DNA of 64,000 nucleotides from JAEYXS01 sp943367715. Lineage in GTDB: Bacteria > Verrucomicrobiota > Verrucomicrobiia > Limisphaerales > JAEYXS01. Of this stretch, positions 26,186 through 35,043 are shown in pieces. The stretch's first letter is position 1. Each line of letters opens with the position of its first letter. The stretch is from NCBI GenBank assembly GCA_943367715.1, contig CALRJY020000007.1, forward strand, positions 1-64,000, given 5' to 3'. The notes under the pieces are model-generated. The model was given only the letters and a program-made list of their open reading frames with translations. It searched no databases and was not told where the DNA came from. The position numbers and the translations under genes were made by a program.

Positions 26186-28114
26186 ATGTTATCCCGTAGC
26201 CTCGTTCTTGGTCTGGGTTTGTTGACCAGCACCCAGCTCTTTGCCGCTCCTTTTGCCGACAACCTCGTGGTGCAAGGCGTGCCGGAAATCTCCCCCGAGC
26301 TGCAAAAGGAAGTGGGCCGTTATCTGGAGTTTCGTGGTGCGGGCATGTCCGACTGGCATCCGACCAAACGCGAGATGCTCATCACCACGCGTTTCGCCGA
26401 TACCCCGCAGCTTCATTACGTAAAAATGCCCGGCGGTGCGCGCACGCAGATGACCTTCCTGCCGGAACCCGTCGGCGGTGGTTCGTTCCGGCCCAAGACG
26501 GGCGAGTTCATCGTCTTCGCGCAGGACAAGGGCGGGAGCGAATTCTATCAATACTATCGTTTCGATCAAAAGGACGGTCGCATCACGCTGCTTACTGATG
26601 GTGCGTCGCGCAATACCGGGGCCAAATGGTCAAACAGCGGCAAGGAGATCGTCTACGCTTCCACCCGCCGCACAGGTCGCGATAATGATCTCTATCTGAT
26701 TGATCCGGCGAACCCCAAGACGGACCGCAAGCTCATCGACCTAAAAGGTGGCGGCTGGGGTGTGGCGGATTGGTCGCCTGATGATAAAAGTCTCCTGCTC
26801 GCCGAGTACGTTTCCATCAACGAGAGCTACCTTCACCTGCTGGATATCGCCACCGGGAAGATGGAGTTGATCACGCCCAAGGGCGCACAATCAGTCGCTT
26901 ACGGGGATGCCAAGTTCAGCAAGGATGGCAAGAGCTTGATCGTGGCCACGGACAAGGATTCGGAGTTTCAACGCCTTGGCCGCTACGATCTCGCCACCAA
27001 AGCATTCACGCCCTACACCTCACATATCAAGTGGGACGTGGATGAGTTCGAGCTGTCCAAGGATGGCAACACTATCGCCCTCGTCACGAATGAAGACGGC
27101 GCAGGCATCCTCCGCCTGCTGGATGCCAAGACGGGCAAGGAACTTAAGACGCCGAAGCTGCCCATCGGCACGGTTTCCAGCCTGAACTGGCATGAAAACA
27201 ATCGCGATCTGGCTTTCAACCTTAGTTCCTCGAAGGCGCCTCTGGATATCTATTCCCTCGATGTGAAGAGTGGCCAGATCGACCGCTGGACGGAGAGCGA
27301 GACGGGCGGGCTGGACGCCTCCAAATTCTCCGAGCCGGAGATGATCCGAGTGAAGAGCTTTGATGGTTTGGAGGTGTCTGGCTTCATCTATCGCCCGGAT
27401 GCGCAGAAGTTCCCCGGACCTCGGCCGGTCATCGTTTATATCCATGGCGGACCGGAGAGCCAGTCGCGCCCACGCTTCCAAGCGCGGTTGAACTATTACC
27501 TGAACGAGATGGGCATCGCCCTGCTCTACCCGAACGTGCGCGGCTCAGCCGGTTATGGCAAAACCTTCCTCACCCTGGATAACGGCTTCAAACGCGAAGA
27601 TTCCGTGAAAGATATCGGCGCGTTCCTGGACTGGATTGATCGCGATGCGAAGCTGGACAAACAACGCATCGCCGTGATGGGCGGCAGCTACGGCGGCTAC
27701 ATGACGCTCGCCTGCATGGTGCATTACAACGACCGCCTGCGCTGTGGCAACGACATCGTCGGTATCTCGAACTTCGTCACGTTCCTGAACAACACGCAGG
27801 ATTACCGCCGCGACCTCCGCCGCGTGGAATATGGCGATGAGCGCGATCCCAAGATGAAGGAGCATCTGGAGAAGATTTCGCCCAACCGCAGTGCGGACAA
27901 GATCAAGAAACCGCTCTTCGTGGTGCAAGGTCAGCAAGACCCGCGCGTGCCCTACACGGAAGCCGAACAGATGGTGGAAGCCATCCGCAAAAACGGCGGC
28001 AAAGTCTGGTATATGATGGCCACGGACGAAGGCCACGGCTTCGCGAAGAAAAAGAACGCAGACACGCAATTCCTCGCGACCATCATGTTCTTGCAGGAGA
28101 ATCTTTTGAAGTAA
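26186..28114 (+). CDS. S9 family serine peptidase (prolyl oligopeptidase / acylaminoacyl peptidase type)
   Basis: A 642-residue protein with an N-terminal signal-like segment (LSRSLVLGLGLLTSTQLFA) and a WD40-like beta-propeller (about 40-370; repeats such as WSPDDKSLLLAEY and FSKDGKSLIVAT). The C-terminal alpha/beta-hydrolase domain is at about 385-640. The nucleophile motif GGSYGGY places the catalytic Ser at about 501; Asp in GQQDPRVPY and His in DEGHGF complete the triad. The oxyanion region YIHGGPESQ is typical. The propeller normally gates access so that only peptides enter. Probably periplasmic. Start ATG 26186; the threonine aldolase gene begins 4 nt after its stop, suggesting one transcript. 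Confidence 0.9.
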   Translation: MLSRSLVLGLGLLTSTQLFAAPFADNLVVQGVPEISPELQKEVGRYLEFRGAGMSDWHPTKREMLITTRFADTPQLHYVKMPGGARTQMTFLPEPVGGGSFRPKTGEFIVFAQDKGGSEFYQYYRFDQKDGRITLLTDGASRNTGAKWSNSGKEIVYASTRRTGRDNDLYLIDPANPKTDRKLIDLKGGGWGVADWSPDDKSLLLAEYVSINESYLHLLDIATGKMELITPKGAQSVAYGDAKFSKDGKSLIVATDKDSEFQRLGRYDLATKAFTPYTSHIKWDVDEFELSKDGNTIALVTNEDGAGILRLLDAKTGKELKTPKLPIGTVSSLNWHENNRDLAFNLSSSKAPLDIYSLDVKSGQIDRWTESETGGLDASKFSEPEMIRVKSFDGLEVSGFIYRPDAQKFPGPRPVIVYIHGGPESQSRPRFQARLNYYLNEMGIALLYPNVRGSAGYGKTFLTLDNGFKREDSVKDIGAFLDWIDRDAKLDKQRIAVMGGSYGGYMTLACMVHYNDRLRCGNDIVGISNFVTFLNNTQDYRRDLRRVEYGDERDPKMKEHLEKISPNRSADKIKKPLFVVQGQQDPRVPYTEAEQMVEAIRKNGGKVWYMMATDEGHGFAKKKNADTQFLATIMFLQENLLK

Positions 28115-28118
28115 GCTT

Positions 28119-29162
28119 ATGCCGAACACCACACCGAAACGCACACGCCACTTTGCCAGCGACAATTACGCCGGTATCTGCCCCGAAGCTTGGAAAGCCC
28201 TAGAGGAAGCGAATACCGGTCACTGCCCTGCTTACGGTGAGGACGAGTGGACGCGCAAGGCGTCCGACCTCATCCGCGAAATTTTCGAGACGGAATGCGA
28301 AGTGTTCTTCGCCTTCAGCGGCACGGCGGCAAACTCACTCTCGCTTGCATCCACCTGCCAGTCCTATCACAGCATCATCTGCCATGAGACGGCACACATC
28401 GAAACGCACGAGTGCGGTGCGCCCGAGTTCTTCTCCAACGGCACGAAGCTGCAGCTTGTCTCCGGCCCGAACGGTAAGATGACGGCGGCGGCCATCGAGC
28501 ACGTCATCACGCGCCGGACGGATATCCATTATCCCAAGCCCAAAGCCATCAGCCTCACGCAATCTACGGAGTTCGGCGCGGCTTACACGCCGGAGGAATT
28601 AAAAGCCATCTGGTCCGTGGCCCGGAAACACAACGTGAAGATCCAGATGGACGGCGCACGCTTCGCCAATGCCGTCGCCTCGCTCGGTGTGAAGCCCAAA
28701 GAGATCACCTGGCAGACTGGGGTAGATGTCCTGTGCTTCGGCGGCACGAAGAATGGCCTGCACGTCGGTGAAGCCATCGTGTTCTTCAACAAACAGATGG
28801 CGACCGAGTTCGATTTCCGTTGCAAACAGGCCGGTCAGCTCTGTTCCAAGATGCGTTTCATGTCGGCACCGTGGGTGGGCGTCTTGCAGAACGGCGTCTG
28901 GCTCAAGCACGCCAGTCACGCGAACGCCATGGCCAAGCTCCTCGAATCCAAGCTGCGCGACCTGCCTGGCCTGCGGCTCGAAGTGAAGACGGAGACGAAC
29001 ATGGTCTTCGTGGAGATGCCCAAACCGGTCATTGAGGCGATGTATGCCAAGGGCTGGAAATTCTACACGACCTTCGGCGATTGCGGCTGCCGCCTCGTCT
29101 GCTCGTGGGATACCACCCCGCAAGACATTGAGACGTTCGTGGCGGACTTGACGGCGCTGTGA
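28119..29162 (+). CDS. ltaE: Low-specificity threonine aldolase, PLP-dependent
   Basis: A 347-residue fold-type I PLP enzyme that cleaves beta-hydroxy amino acids such as L-threonine to glycine and an aldehyde. Family features: the early segment FASDNYAG, AYGEDEWT, FSGTAANSLSL, the conserved AHIETHECGAPEFF, the aspartate binding the pyridine nitrogen in IQMDGARFANA, and the Schiff-base lysine in CFGGTKNG (Lys ~211). Length is normal. Directly downstream of the S9 peptidase with a 4-nt gap, which may link peptide degradation with amino-acid breakdown (inference). L- versus allo-specificity cannot be judged. Confidence 0.88.
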   Translation: MPNTTPKRTRHFASDNYAGICPEAWKALEEANTGHCPAYGEDEWTRKASDLIREIFETECEVFFAFSGTAANSLSLASTCQSYHSIICHETAHIETHECGAPEFFSNGTKLQLVSGPNGKMTAAAIEHVITRRTDIHYPKPKAISLTQSTEFGAAYTPEELKAIWSVARKHNVKIQMDGARFANAVASLGVKPKEITWQTGVDVLCFGGTKNGLHVGEAIVFFNKQMATEFDFRCKQAGQLCSKMRFMSAPWVGVLQNGVWLKHASHANAMAKLLESKLRDLPGLRLEVKTETNMVFVEMPKPVIEAMYAKGWKFYTTFGDCGCRLVCSWDTTPQDIETFVADLTAL

Positions 29163-29311
29163 GTTCAGTCCTGGTCAACACGGCGGCGGCACCCAATGGC
29201 GCCTGCCCCTTTCGCGTCGAGGCTGAACGCGCCACGGAACGGAACAACTACGGCTTGCCGCCCGGCAGGAAAGGGTCATACTTTATGCGATAACCCTAAG
29301 GAATTGCGCTG

Positions 29312-30139
29312 ATGCTTTCTCCGTCCCACTATCAGCAACTGCGAGAATGGCTCGCTGAAACAGGTGAGCTCTATGTGAACGTTCACAAATCCCAGAGCAA
29401 CACCACCGGACAGGCTTACTTCCTCGATTTCATTTGCGACCTCGAATCTCTCATAGCGCATGAGCCTTCACCGGAAGTGGTCATCACCATTTTTCACCGC
29501 ATGCAGTATCCACTCCGCGGCGTGGCCGATGATGCCCTGCTCGCGCTGGCGCTGCAGCAGATACCCCACGGCCAGTGGTTCTCCATCCTGTCCACCAAAG
29601 AACGCTATCCCAAACCCTGCTACCGTCTCACCGGCGGTTGCACCCGTCCGGAACTCCGGCGCATGCTCGGTGAGTTCAAGGGAAAACGCGTCGCGGTCGG
29701 CACCGACCCGTTTGACAAAAACAACATGTGGGTAAATTCGCACCCTGATGAAGTGCTGGTGCTGAGAAGAAAACCTGTCGCGGTCTCTCCCGCATCCTAT
29801 TCCATTGCCGACCTGTTGAACCTCCTGCTGTCCCAAAAAGGCGAGTATATCAGTCTTGAGCCCGGCCTGCCCCCCTTTTACCGGATCAAGGAACAGCGAT
29901 ACGAAGTTGAAGGCCCTCCGCTGACCGAAGAAAATCTGGCGCAAATCCTTCGGGGATTGGCCAATACCCGGCAACTGCGGGATTTCCGGGAAAAACGCTC
30001 GCTCGATTTCAACTACACCTACAAGCGCACCCTGCTGCTCGTCCGGGCCGTTCAATGCTACGACACCTTCCGGCTGGACTTCTACGTCATCGAGAAATTG
30101 CTGGATGGCAAGCCACAGAGGCCCAAGCCCCTGAAGTGA
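29312..30139 (+). CDS. Protein with a PilT/GspE N-terminal-like domain but no ATPase core
   Basis: A 275-residue cytoplasmic protein. The N-terminal ~155 residues show no family I know (YLDF-type helix, then IFHRMQYPLRGVADDALL and a beta-rich part with GTDPFDKNNMWVNSHP). Residues ~160-265 resemble the PAS-like N-terminal domain of PilT/PilB/GspE ATPases: LLSQKGEYISLEPGLPPFYR, PPLTEENLAQILRGL, REKRSLDFNYTY. In that family this region precedes the RecA-like ATPase, which is absent here, since no Walker A follows. It may be a regulator or adaptor interacting with type IV pilus machinery (inference). ATG at 29312; no operon partner. Confidence 0.6.
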   Translation: MLSPSHYQQLREWLAETGELYVNVHKSQSNTTGQAYFLDFICDLESLIAHEPSPEVVITIFHRMQYPLRGVADDALLALALQQIPHGQWFSILSTKERYPKPCYRLTGGCTRPELRRMLGEFKGKRVAVGTDPFDKNNMWVNSHPDEVLVLRRKPVAVSPASYSIADLLNLLLSQKGEYISLEPGLPPFYRIKEQRYEVEGPPLTEENLAQILRGLANTRQLRDFREKRSLDFNYTYKRTLLLVRAVQCYDTFRLDFYVIEKLLDGKPQRPKPLK

Positions 30140-30159
30140 CCTGAAATCGCCCAGCCCGC

Positions 30160-31425
30160 CTACTTCACAATCGCATCATAGATCGGCTTCTTCACGGCCC
30201 ACTCCAGCATGAAGGAATACGGCAGCGTCTGCTCCATCGTCACCACCACCAGATCATCCTTCGGCGAGGCCCAGTAATGCGTGCTCGCCATGCCGCCCCA
30301 GCCCCACTCACCCACCGGACTTGCGGGGTCCCATTTCTGGGAAGTCGCCGTACGCACATTGAAGCCCAGACCGAAACCGAGGCCTTCGCGCAATTCATTG
30401 CCGAAACGGATGGGCATCGCCATCTCCGGCACTTCGTTATGCGTCATCAGATCGACCGTCTTCTTTTTCAACAAACGCTTGCCGTCCAGTTCACCACCAT
30501 TGGCCACCATTTGCAGGAAGCGCAGGTAATCGCGGGTGGTGGAGACGAGCCCGCCACCGCCGGAAAGGAAAGTAGGTTTCGTGCGGTAGCCGCTCTTTGC
30601 CGGCACATCCGTGGGTTTCAGCGTCCCCTTGTTGTCCGAATTATAAACCGTCATCAGGCGGTCGAGTTTTTCAGCTGGCACGTGAAAGCCCGTATCTTTC
30701 ATGTCCAAGGGCGTGAAGATGCGTTCTTGCAGGAATGCATCGAATGACTTGCCGGAGGCCACTTCCACGACACGTCCCAGCACATCCGTGGCCATGCTGT
30801 ATATCCATTGTGTGCCCGGCTCATACTTGAGCGGCAGCTTGCCCAGCCGGGCACCGAACTCTTGCAGCGTTTGCTCGCGATCCATGAGTTTGGCTTCCTT
30901 GAATGCCTTGTCCGCTTCGGGATTGCCGACTCCGCCATAGGTCAGACCGGCGGTGTGCCGCATCAGGTCACGCACCGTCGGCTCACGTTTCACCGGTTGA
31001 AGACCGCTCTCGCTCCAGATCTTGATGTCCTTAAATTCCGGGATGTATTTCGAGATCGGGTCGTCCAGGCCGAGCTTGCCGTCATCATAGAGCATCAGCG
31101 CCGCCGCCGTGGTGATGGATTTGCTCATGGAGTAGATGCGGATGATGGCATCCTCGCGCATCGCTTTGTCCGCTTCGATGTCCATCTTCCCGAACGTTTT
31201 GTTGTAAACCACCTTGCCTTTGCGCGTGATGGCGATCTGCGCCCCCGCCAGCCGCTTCTTCGCGATCAAGTCCTCCACGATCTTGTCTACCGCTTGCAGC
31301 TTCTCGGAGGACATGCCGACACTCTCCGGTTTCGCCACCGGCAATTCAGCGCCGAACAAGGTGGTGGTAAGACACAGGCAACCGAGCACGAATGCTGGTT
31401 TAAGCCAAGAATTCGAAATGGACAT
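30160..31425 (-). CDS. Serine hydrolase, beta-lactamase class C / penicillin-binding-protein-like fold
   Basis: A 421-residue protein from ATG 31425 with a signal peptide (WLKPAFVLGCLCLTTTLFGAE). The nucleophile motif S-x-x-K is SMSK within IRIYSMSKSITTAA. The second motif Y-x-[NM] is YSM in QWIYSMATDVLG, where class C enzymes have Y-x-N. The third motif lies near GWGGMASTHYW, replacing KTG by GWGG as is usual for esterase/peptidase-like members. Family members include EstB-like esterases, D-aminopeptidases and true AmpC. The altered motifs favour an esterase or peptidase rather than antibiotic hydrolysis. Probably periplasmic. Confidence 0.85.
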   Translation of the reverse strand: MSISNSWLKPAFVLGCLCLTTTLFGAELPVAKPESVGMSSEKLQAVDKIVEDLIAKKRLAGAQIAITRKGKVVYNKTFGKMDIEADKAMREDAIIRIYSMSKSITTAAALMLYDDGKLGLDDPISKYIPEFKDIKIWSESGLQPVKREPTVRDLMRHTAGLTYGGVGNPEADKAFKEAKLMDREQTLQEFGARLGKLPLKYEPGTQWIYSMATDVLGRVVEVASGKSFDAFLQERIFTPLDMKDTGFHVPAEKLDRLMTVYNSDNKGTLKPTDVPAKSGYRTKPTFLSGGGGLVSTTRDYLRFLQMVANGGELDGKRLLKKKTVDLMTHNEVPEMAMPIRFGNELREGLGFGLGFNVRTATSQKWDPASPVGEWGWGGMASTHYWASPKDDLVVVTMEQTLPYSFMLEWAVKKPIYDAIVK

Positions 31426-31456
31426 GGGCGAAAGGATGCTGAGCAGCTTTTTGAAG

Positions 31457-32182
31457 TCAAGCGCCGCTCTTGGCCCGGAAAAATTTCGCCACCGTATCAC
31501 GGTCTTCCAGAAAAACTTCCCGTTGCCAGTTGACCGTCAGCAGTTCCGCCGATGGTTGCCCGGACAATTCGCCGCTTACCAACTGCCGCAAAACCTCTTC
31601 CGCCTGCGCGGGCATCATTATCACCTCGGGCAACCGGCCATGAAACCATCCCGACGGCATTTCATTCATAGACTTCCCCGGCGAACCCGCCATCCAGAGC
31701 AACCGCACTAATGAAACATACATCACCGCCGCCCCGCCCTTCAATGGTCCGTGCACCTCCCACCCCTCTTCCACCGCCACCGCCATCCGGAGTTCCAATC
31801 GCTCCGCTTGTAACCGCCACAAAAGAAACCTCGGGGGCGCGGGCCAGACACCGGCGCGATTGAAACGCGGCTTCAATTCCCGCAGCAAGACCGCCTCCCG
31901 CTCCAAAGCTGCCGCCTCATCCGTGCATTCCTGATACTCGATCCGCACCACGCATTTCAGCAGCCGCAATAGACGTTTCGGCACCCGATCCGGATTCGCC
32001 ACCCGATAGTTCCCGAGCCGCTGCCGTAGGTTTTTGGCCTTACCCACATACACGATCGCCTCGGCAGCATCGCGCATCAGATAGACGCCCGGTGTTTTCG
32101 GCAGCCGCCGGAAGAATTCTCCTCCCAGCCGCGTCACCAGCGGCTGGGAATCAGGAAAAAGCAATGACTGGGAACCCCTCAC
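31457..32182 (-). CDS. Stand-alone GIY-YIG nuclease-domain protein
   Basis: A 241-residue protein with an N-terminal GIY-YIG domain (about 22-105): PGVYLMRD followed by IVYVGKAKNLRQRL, then a conserved Glu (ALEREAVLLRELKPRFN). This is the UvrC N-terminal nuclease pattern, but no UvrC C-terminal RNase H-like part or HhH motif is present. The remaining ~135 residues are unassigned. Likely a DNA-acting nuclease of unknown pathway. The start appears to be GTG at 32182. The serine-hydrolase gene follows 31 nt downstream on the same strand. Confidence 0.75.
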   Translation of the reverse strand: MRGSQSLLFPDSQPLVTRLGGEFFRRLPKTPGVYLMRDAAEAIVYVGKAKNLRQRLGNYRVANPDRVPKRLLRLLKCVVRIEYQECTDEAAALEREAVLLRELKPRFNRAGVWPAPPRFLLWRLQAERLELRMAVAVEEGWEVHGPLKGGAAVMYVSLVRLLWMAGSPGKSMNEMPSGWFHGRLPEVIMMPAQAEEVLRQLVSGELSGQPSAELLTVNWQREVFLEDRDTVAKFFRAKSGA

Positions 32183-32230
32183 AATTTCATAACTGGTCAG
32201 CGGCAGCGGTAAACTTGAGGGAACACCCCG

Positions 32231-33925
32231 CTATTGCTTGGGCGTCGATTCCAGCTTCTTTTTCACTTCCTCACTGACTTCGAGCTTGAGCGATTTCTCC
32301 CACGCTTCGCGTGCCTTGCCGTAATCTTTCAGCGAGGTATAGATGTCTCCCAGATGGTCGAAGAGCGTGGCATCCTCCTCTTCCACATGCTTGACGGCTT
32401 TGAGCATCCACTCCAGCGCGGGCTTGGGCTGGTTCAACTTGAAGAGCACCCACGCCATGCTGTCCAGGAACGCCGCGTTCTCGGGTTCCTGATTCACGGC
32501 CTTTTCAATCAGCACCTTGGCGCGCTCCAGATTCTCCCCGCGCTCCGCCCACATATAGCCCAGGTAGTTCAACGCCTCGGCAAAATCCGGCTCCATCTGC
32601 AGGCACTTCTCGAAATACTTGACCGCTTCCGCGTGTTCCTTATTCCGCTCATACGCAGCGCCCATCTGGAAATAGAACAGATGCGTCAACCGCTCCGGCG
32701 CAGTGGCGCGCGCCATGACTTCAGCCGCGGTCAATTGTTCTACCGCTTTGTCATACTGCTTCAGCCGGTTGTAAGTGATGGCCCGGTAGAACCGATTGAT
32801 GAAACTCTCGCCGAACTTGGCCTTCGCCTTGTCCAGCACAGCGAGGGCCTTCTCCGGTTTCTCGTTCAGGTTGTGGATCTCCGCCAGTTCGTAGTAGGCC
32901 GGTTCCGCGTCATCTTTCACGATGATCATCCGTTCGAGCTGTTCGGCAGCTTCACCATATTTTTTCTCCTCGCGCAACAGGTTGGCCAAAATGAAATAGG
33001 CCTCAGGATGTTTGGTGGGATTCTCGCGGATCAATCCGCGAATCAGTTCCACCGCCTTGCCCTTTTCCCCGCCTTGCAGGAACAGGTTAGTCAACCGTTC
33101 GCGCAAACCCGGCGCATTGGGAAACCGCTTCAAGAGATCCAAATAGATGTCCGTGGCTCGTGAGGTATCTTTGATGAATTGATAACCCTCCGCCAGTTTC
33201 TGCAATATCGCGGGATTATCCGGCTTGGCGTCATAGACCTTGTCCAGCGCCTCTTTCATGCTGGGCTTCACCAGGTCGGCCTGATCCGTTTTTAGCCGCA
33301 GGTAGTGTCCGTACAGCTCCGCCAGATCCATGTAATAGTCCGGTCCTGCCCCTTCCACTTTTGAAGCCTCACCCAAAATCAAGAGCGCGGCTGAGGCGTT
33401 ATCTTTTTTCAGATAGAGCTGCACCAGGCTGCGATATGGGGCCAAGGCTTTCGGGGCCTTCTTCATGGCCCGGCGATTGATCGTCACGGCCTCCTCCACA
33501 CGGTCCTGATCCGCATACACCAAACCAAGTAAGGTGAGCAGGCTAGCGGAAGCCTCGGGATTCTTTCCCGATTCGCCCAGCAGGATGGCGGCCTTTTCGA
33601 GCTGTCGCCCTTGGATCAGGCGCCGGGAAACATCCAGTACCAGCCGTTCATTCGTAGGATCGGCCAAGGCGGCGCGGAAGAACTCTTCCAACGCCTCTTC
33701 CCCTTTTTCCTGCAATTCGTTACTGATGCCGGTCGCAAAGCGCGCAAATGCCTCCACCCGCTGTTCACCCGCTTTATCAAGGGTGAGGTCCCATTTTTCA
33801 ATGGGAATGCCTCCGATATCTTGGTGCGCGACGGGGCCGGTGTCTTTATGCACAGACGTCTGACAGCCGGTCAGCAGGAGACCAGCAGTCACACCCAGAC
33901 ACACCATCAGGTCGCAGATACGCAT
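32231..33925 (-). CDS. TPR-repeat lipoprotein
   Basis: A 564-residue protein with a lipoprotein signal peptide; lipobox LLTGC puts the lipidated Cys near residue 21. The rest consists of tetratricopeptide repeats (about 15 units) with canonical W/L-G-Y-A-F-P positions. Clear units include AEALNYLGYMWAERGENLERA, AAFLDSMAWVLFKLNQPKPA and LFDHLGDIYTSLKDYGKA. TPR lipoproteins usually act as scaffolds at the cell envelope. No partner is encoded next to it. The gene is preceded by a terminator hairpin (33951-33981), so it probably has its own promoter. Confidence 0.82.
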   Translation of the reverse strand: MRICDLMVCLGVTAGLLLTGCQTSVHKDTGPVAHQDIGGIPIEKWDLTLDKAGEQRVEAFARFATGISNELQEKGEEALEEFFRAALADPTNERLVLDVSRRLIQGRQLEKAAILLGESGKNPEASASLLTLLGLVYADQDRVEEAVTINRRAMKKAPKALAPYRSLVQLYLKKDNASAALLILGEASKVEGAGPDYYMDLAELYGHYLRLKTDQADLVKPSMKEALDKVYDAKPDNPAILQKLAEGYQFIKDTSRATDIYLDLLKRFPNAPGLRERLTNLFLQGGEKGKAVELIRGLIRENPTKHPEAYFILANLLREEKKYGEAAEQLERMIIVKDDAEPAYYELAEIHNLNEKPEKALAVLDKAKAKFGESFINRFYRAITYNRLKQYDKAVEQLTAAEVMARATAPERLTHLFYFQMGAAYERNKEHAEAVKYFEKCLQMEPDFAEALNYLGYMWAERGENLERAKVLIEKAVNQEPENAAFLDSMAWVLFKLNQPKPALEWMLKAVKHVEEEDATLFDHLGDIYTSLKDYGKAREAWEKSLKLEVSEEVKKKLESTPKQ

Positions 33926-33950
33926 CGCTACGTATTCTGTGCCATAAAAA

Positions 33951-33981
33951 CGCCGTCCCGCAAGTGCGGGACGGCGCTGAA
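33951..33981 (-). terminator. Rho-independent terminator of the small basic protein gene (minus strand)
   Basis: Perfect 10-bp stem CGCCGTCCCG / CGGGACGGCG (33951-33976) with a 6-nt loop. On the minus strand it is followed by TTTTTATGG. It lies downstream of the tiny gene 34018-34119 and upstream of the TPR lipoprotein. Confidence 0.8.
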
Positions 33982-34017
33982 ATGCAATTCTTTTTCCAAA
34001 GAAGCAAGCCGGGAGGC

Positions 34018-34119
34018 TTACTTCTGCCAGGTACGCTTCTTATGGCGGTTGGCGCGGAGCTGCTTGCGGCGCTTATGCTTATTGATCTTCGACTTACGAC
34101 GTTTCTTCAATGAACCCAT
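34018..34119 (-). CDS. Very small basic protein, AURKAIP1/COX24 (bS22/mS38-like) type
   Basis: A 33-residue protein from ATG 34119 to TAA 34018; it begins MGSLKKRRKSKINKHKRRKQ and ends RHKKRTWQK. Over half the residues are Lys or Arg. The pattern MGS-x-KKRRK-x-x-x-x-KH-(K/R) followed by RHKKR is that of the short bacterial proteins assigned to the AURKAIP1/COX24 family, which bind the small ribosomal subunit. A GAAGAAA purine tract precedes the start and a strong terminator follows the stop. hisG lies 13 nt upstream on the same strand. The ribosomal role is inferred from the family. Confidence 0.8.
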   Translation of the reverse strand: MGSLKKRRKSKINKHKRRKQLRANRHKKRTWQK

Positions 34120-34132
34120 ATTTTTTCTTCGT

Positions 34133-35011
34133 TTAGTACACCACTTTGTTCAGCGGATACTCTATGATTCCTTCTGCGCCGGCCGCCTTCAACTGCGGGA
34201 TCAATTCGCGAACAACGTGCTCGTCAATGATCGTTTCAACCGCAACCCAGCCATCCTGACTCAGCTTGGAAATTGTTGGATTACGCAAAGCGGGCAAACT
34301 TTGCAACAATTTTGCGAGGTTCTTCTCGGCAATATTGAGCTTCATACCCACCTTCGTCTCGGCTTCCATGGCCGCGCGGAGTAGCAAAGAGATCGTCTCG
34401 ATCTTCTGCTTCTTCCACTTGTCCTTCCACGAACTATGATTCGCGATCAACCGCGGCGTGGATGTCAAAAGCGTGTCCACGATGCGTAACTTGTTCGCGC
34501 GCAACGAGGAACCTGTCTCTGTCACTTCCACGATCGCGTCCACCAGTTCATGCGCCTTCACCTCCGTGGCACCCCAGGAGAACTCCACTTCCGCCTTCAC
34601 CTTGTTCTTGCGGAGATAAGACTTCGTCAGATTCACCACTTCCGTGGCTATCCGCTTGCCCTGCAAATCTTTAACCGTCTTCACCGGCGATTGTTCCGGC
34701 ACGCACAGCACCCATCGGGTCGGCTGGCGCGAGATCTTGCTGAAGATGAACTCGCCCACTTCTTGCACGTCCGAGTTGTTCTCTTTGATCCAGTCATGCC
34801 CCGTGATGCCGCAATCCAAGTAGCCATGCTCCACGTAACGGCTGATCTCCTGCGCGCGGATCAACCGAATGTCCAGCTCCACGTCATCCACATACGGGAT
34901 GTACGAGCGGCTGCTCACCTGGATGTTAAACCCCGCCTTCGCCATCTTCTCGATGGTGGCGTCCTGCAAACTGCCCTTCGGCAATCCGAACTTTAATACC
35001 TGTTTGCTCAT
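34133..35011 (-). CDS. hisG: ATP phosphoribosyltransferase, long form
   Basis: A 292-residue enzyme from ATG 35011 that catalyses the first step of histidine synthesis (ATP plus PRPP to phosphoribosyl-ATP). Seen: KFGLPKGSLQDATIEKM at the N-terminus, RAQEISRYVEHGYLDCGITG, the PRPP-binding region DAIVEVTETGSSLRANKL, and a C-terminal ACT-like regulatory domain (about 215-290, AVETIIDEHVVRELIPQLKAAGAEGI). The C-terminal domain marks the long, HisZ-independent, histidine-inhibited form. purN lies 32 nt upstream on the same strand. Confidence 0.93.
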   Translation of the reverse strand: MSKQVLKFGLPKGSLQDATIEKMAKAGFNIQVSSRSYIPYVDDVELDIRLIRAQEISRYVEHGYLDCGITGHDWIKENNSDVQEVGEFIFSKISRQPTRWVLCVPEQSPVKTVKDLQGKRIATEVVNLTKSYLRKNKVKAEVEFSWGATEVKAHELVDAIVEVTETGSSLRANKLRIVDTLLTSTPRLIANHSSWKDKWKKQKIETISLLLRAAMEAETKVGMKLNIAEKNLAKLLQSLPALRNPTISKLSQDGWVAVETIIDEHVVRELIPQLKAAGAEGIIEYPLNKVVY

Positions 35012-35043
35012 TTCAAAAATTCTTTTCATCAACCCGCTACCAA

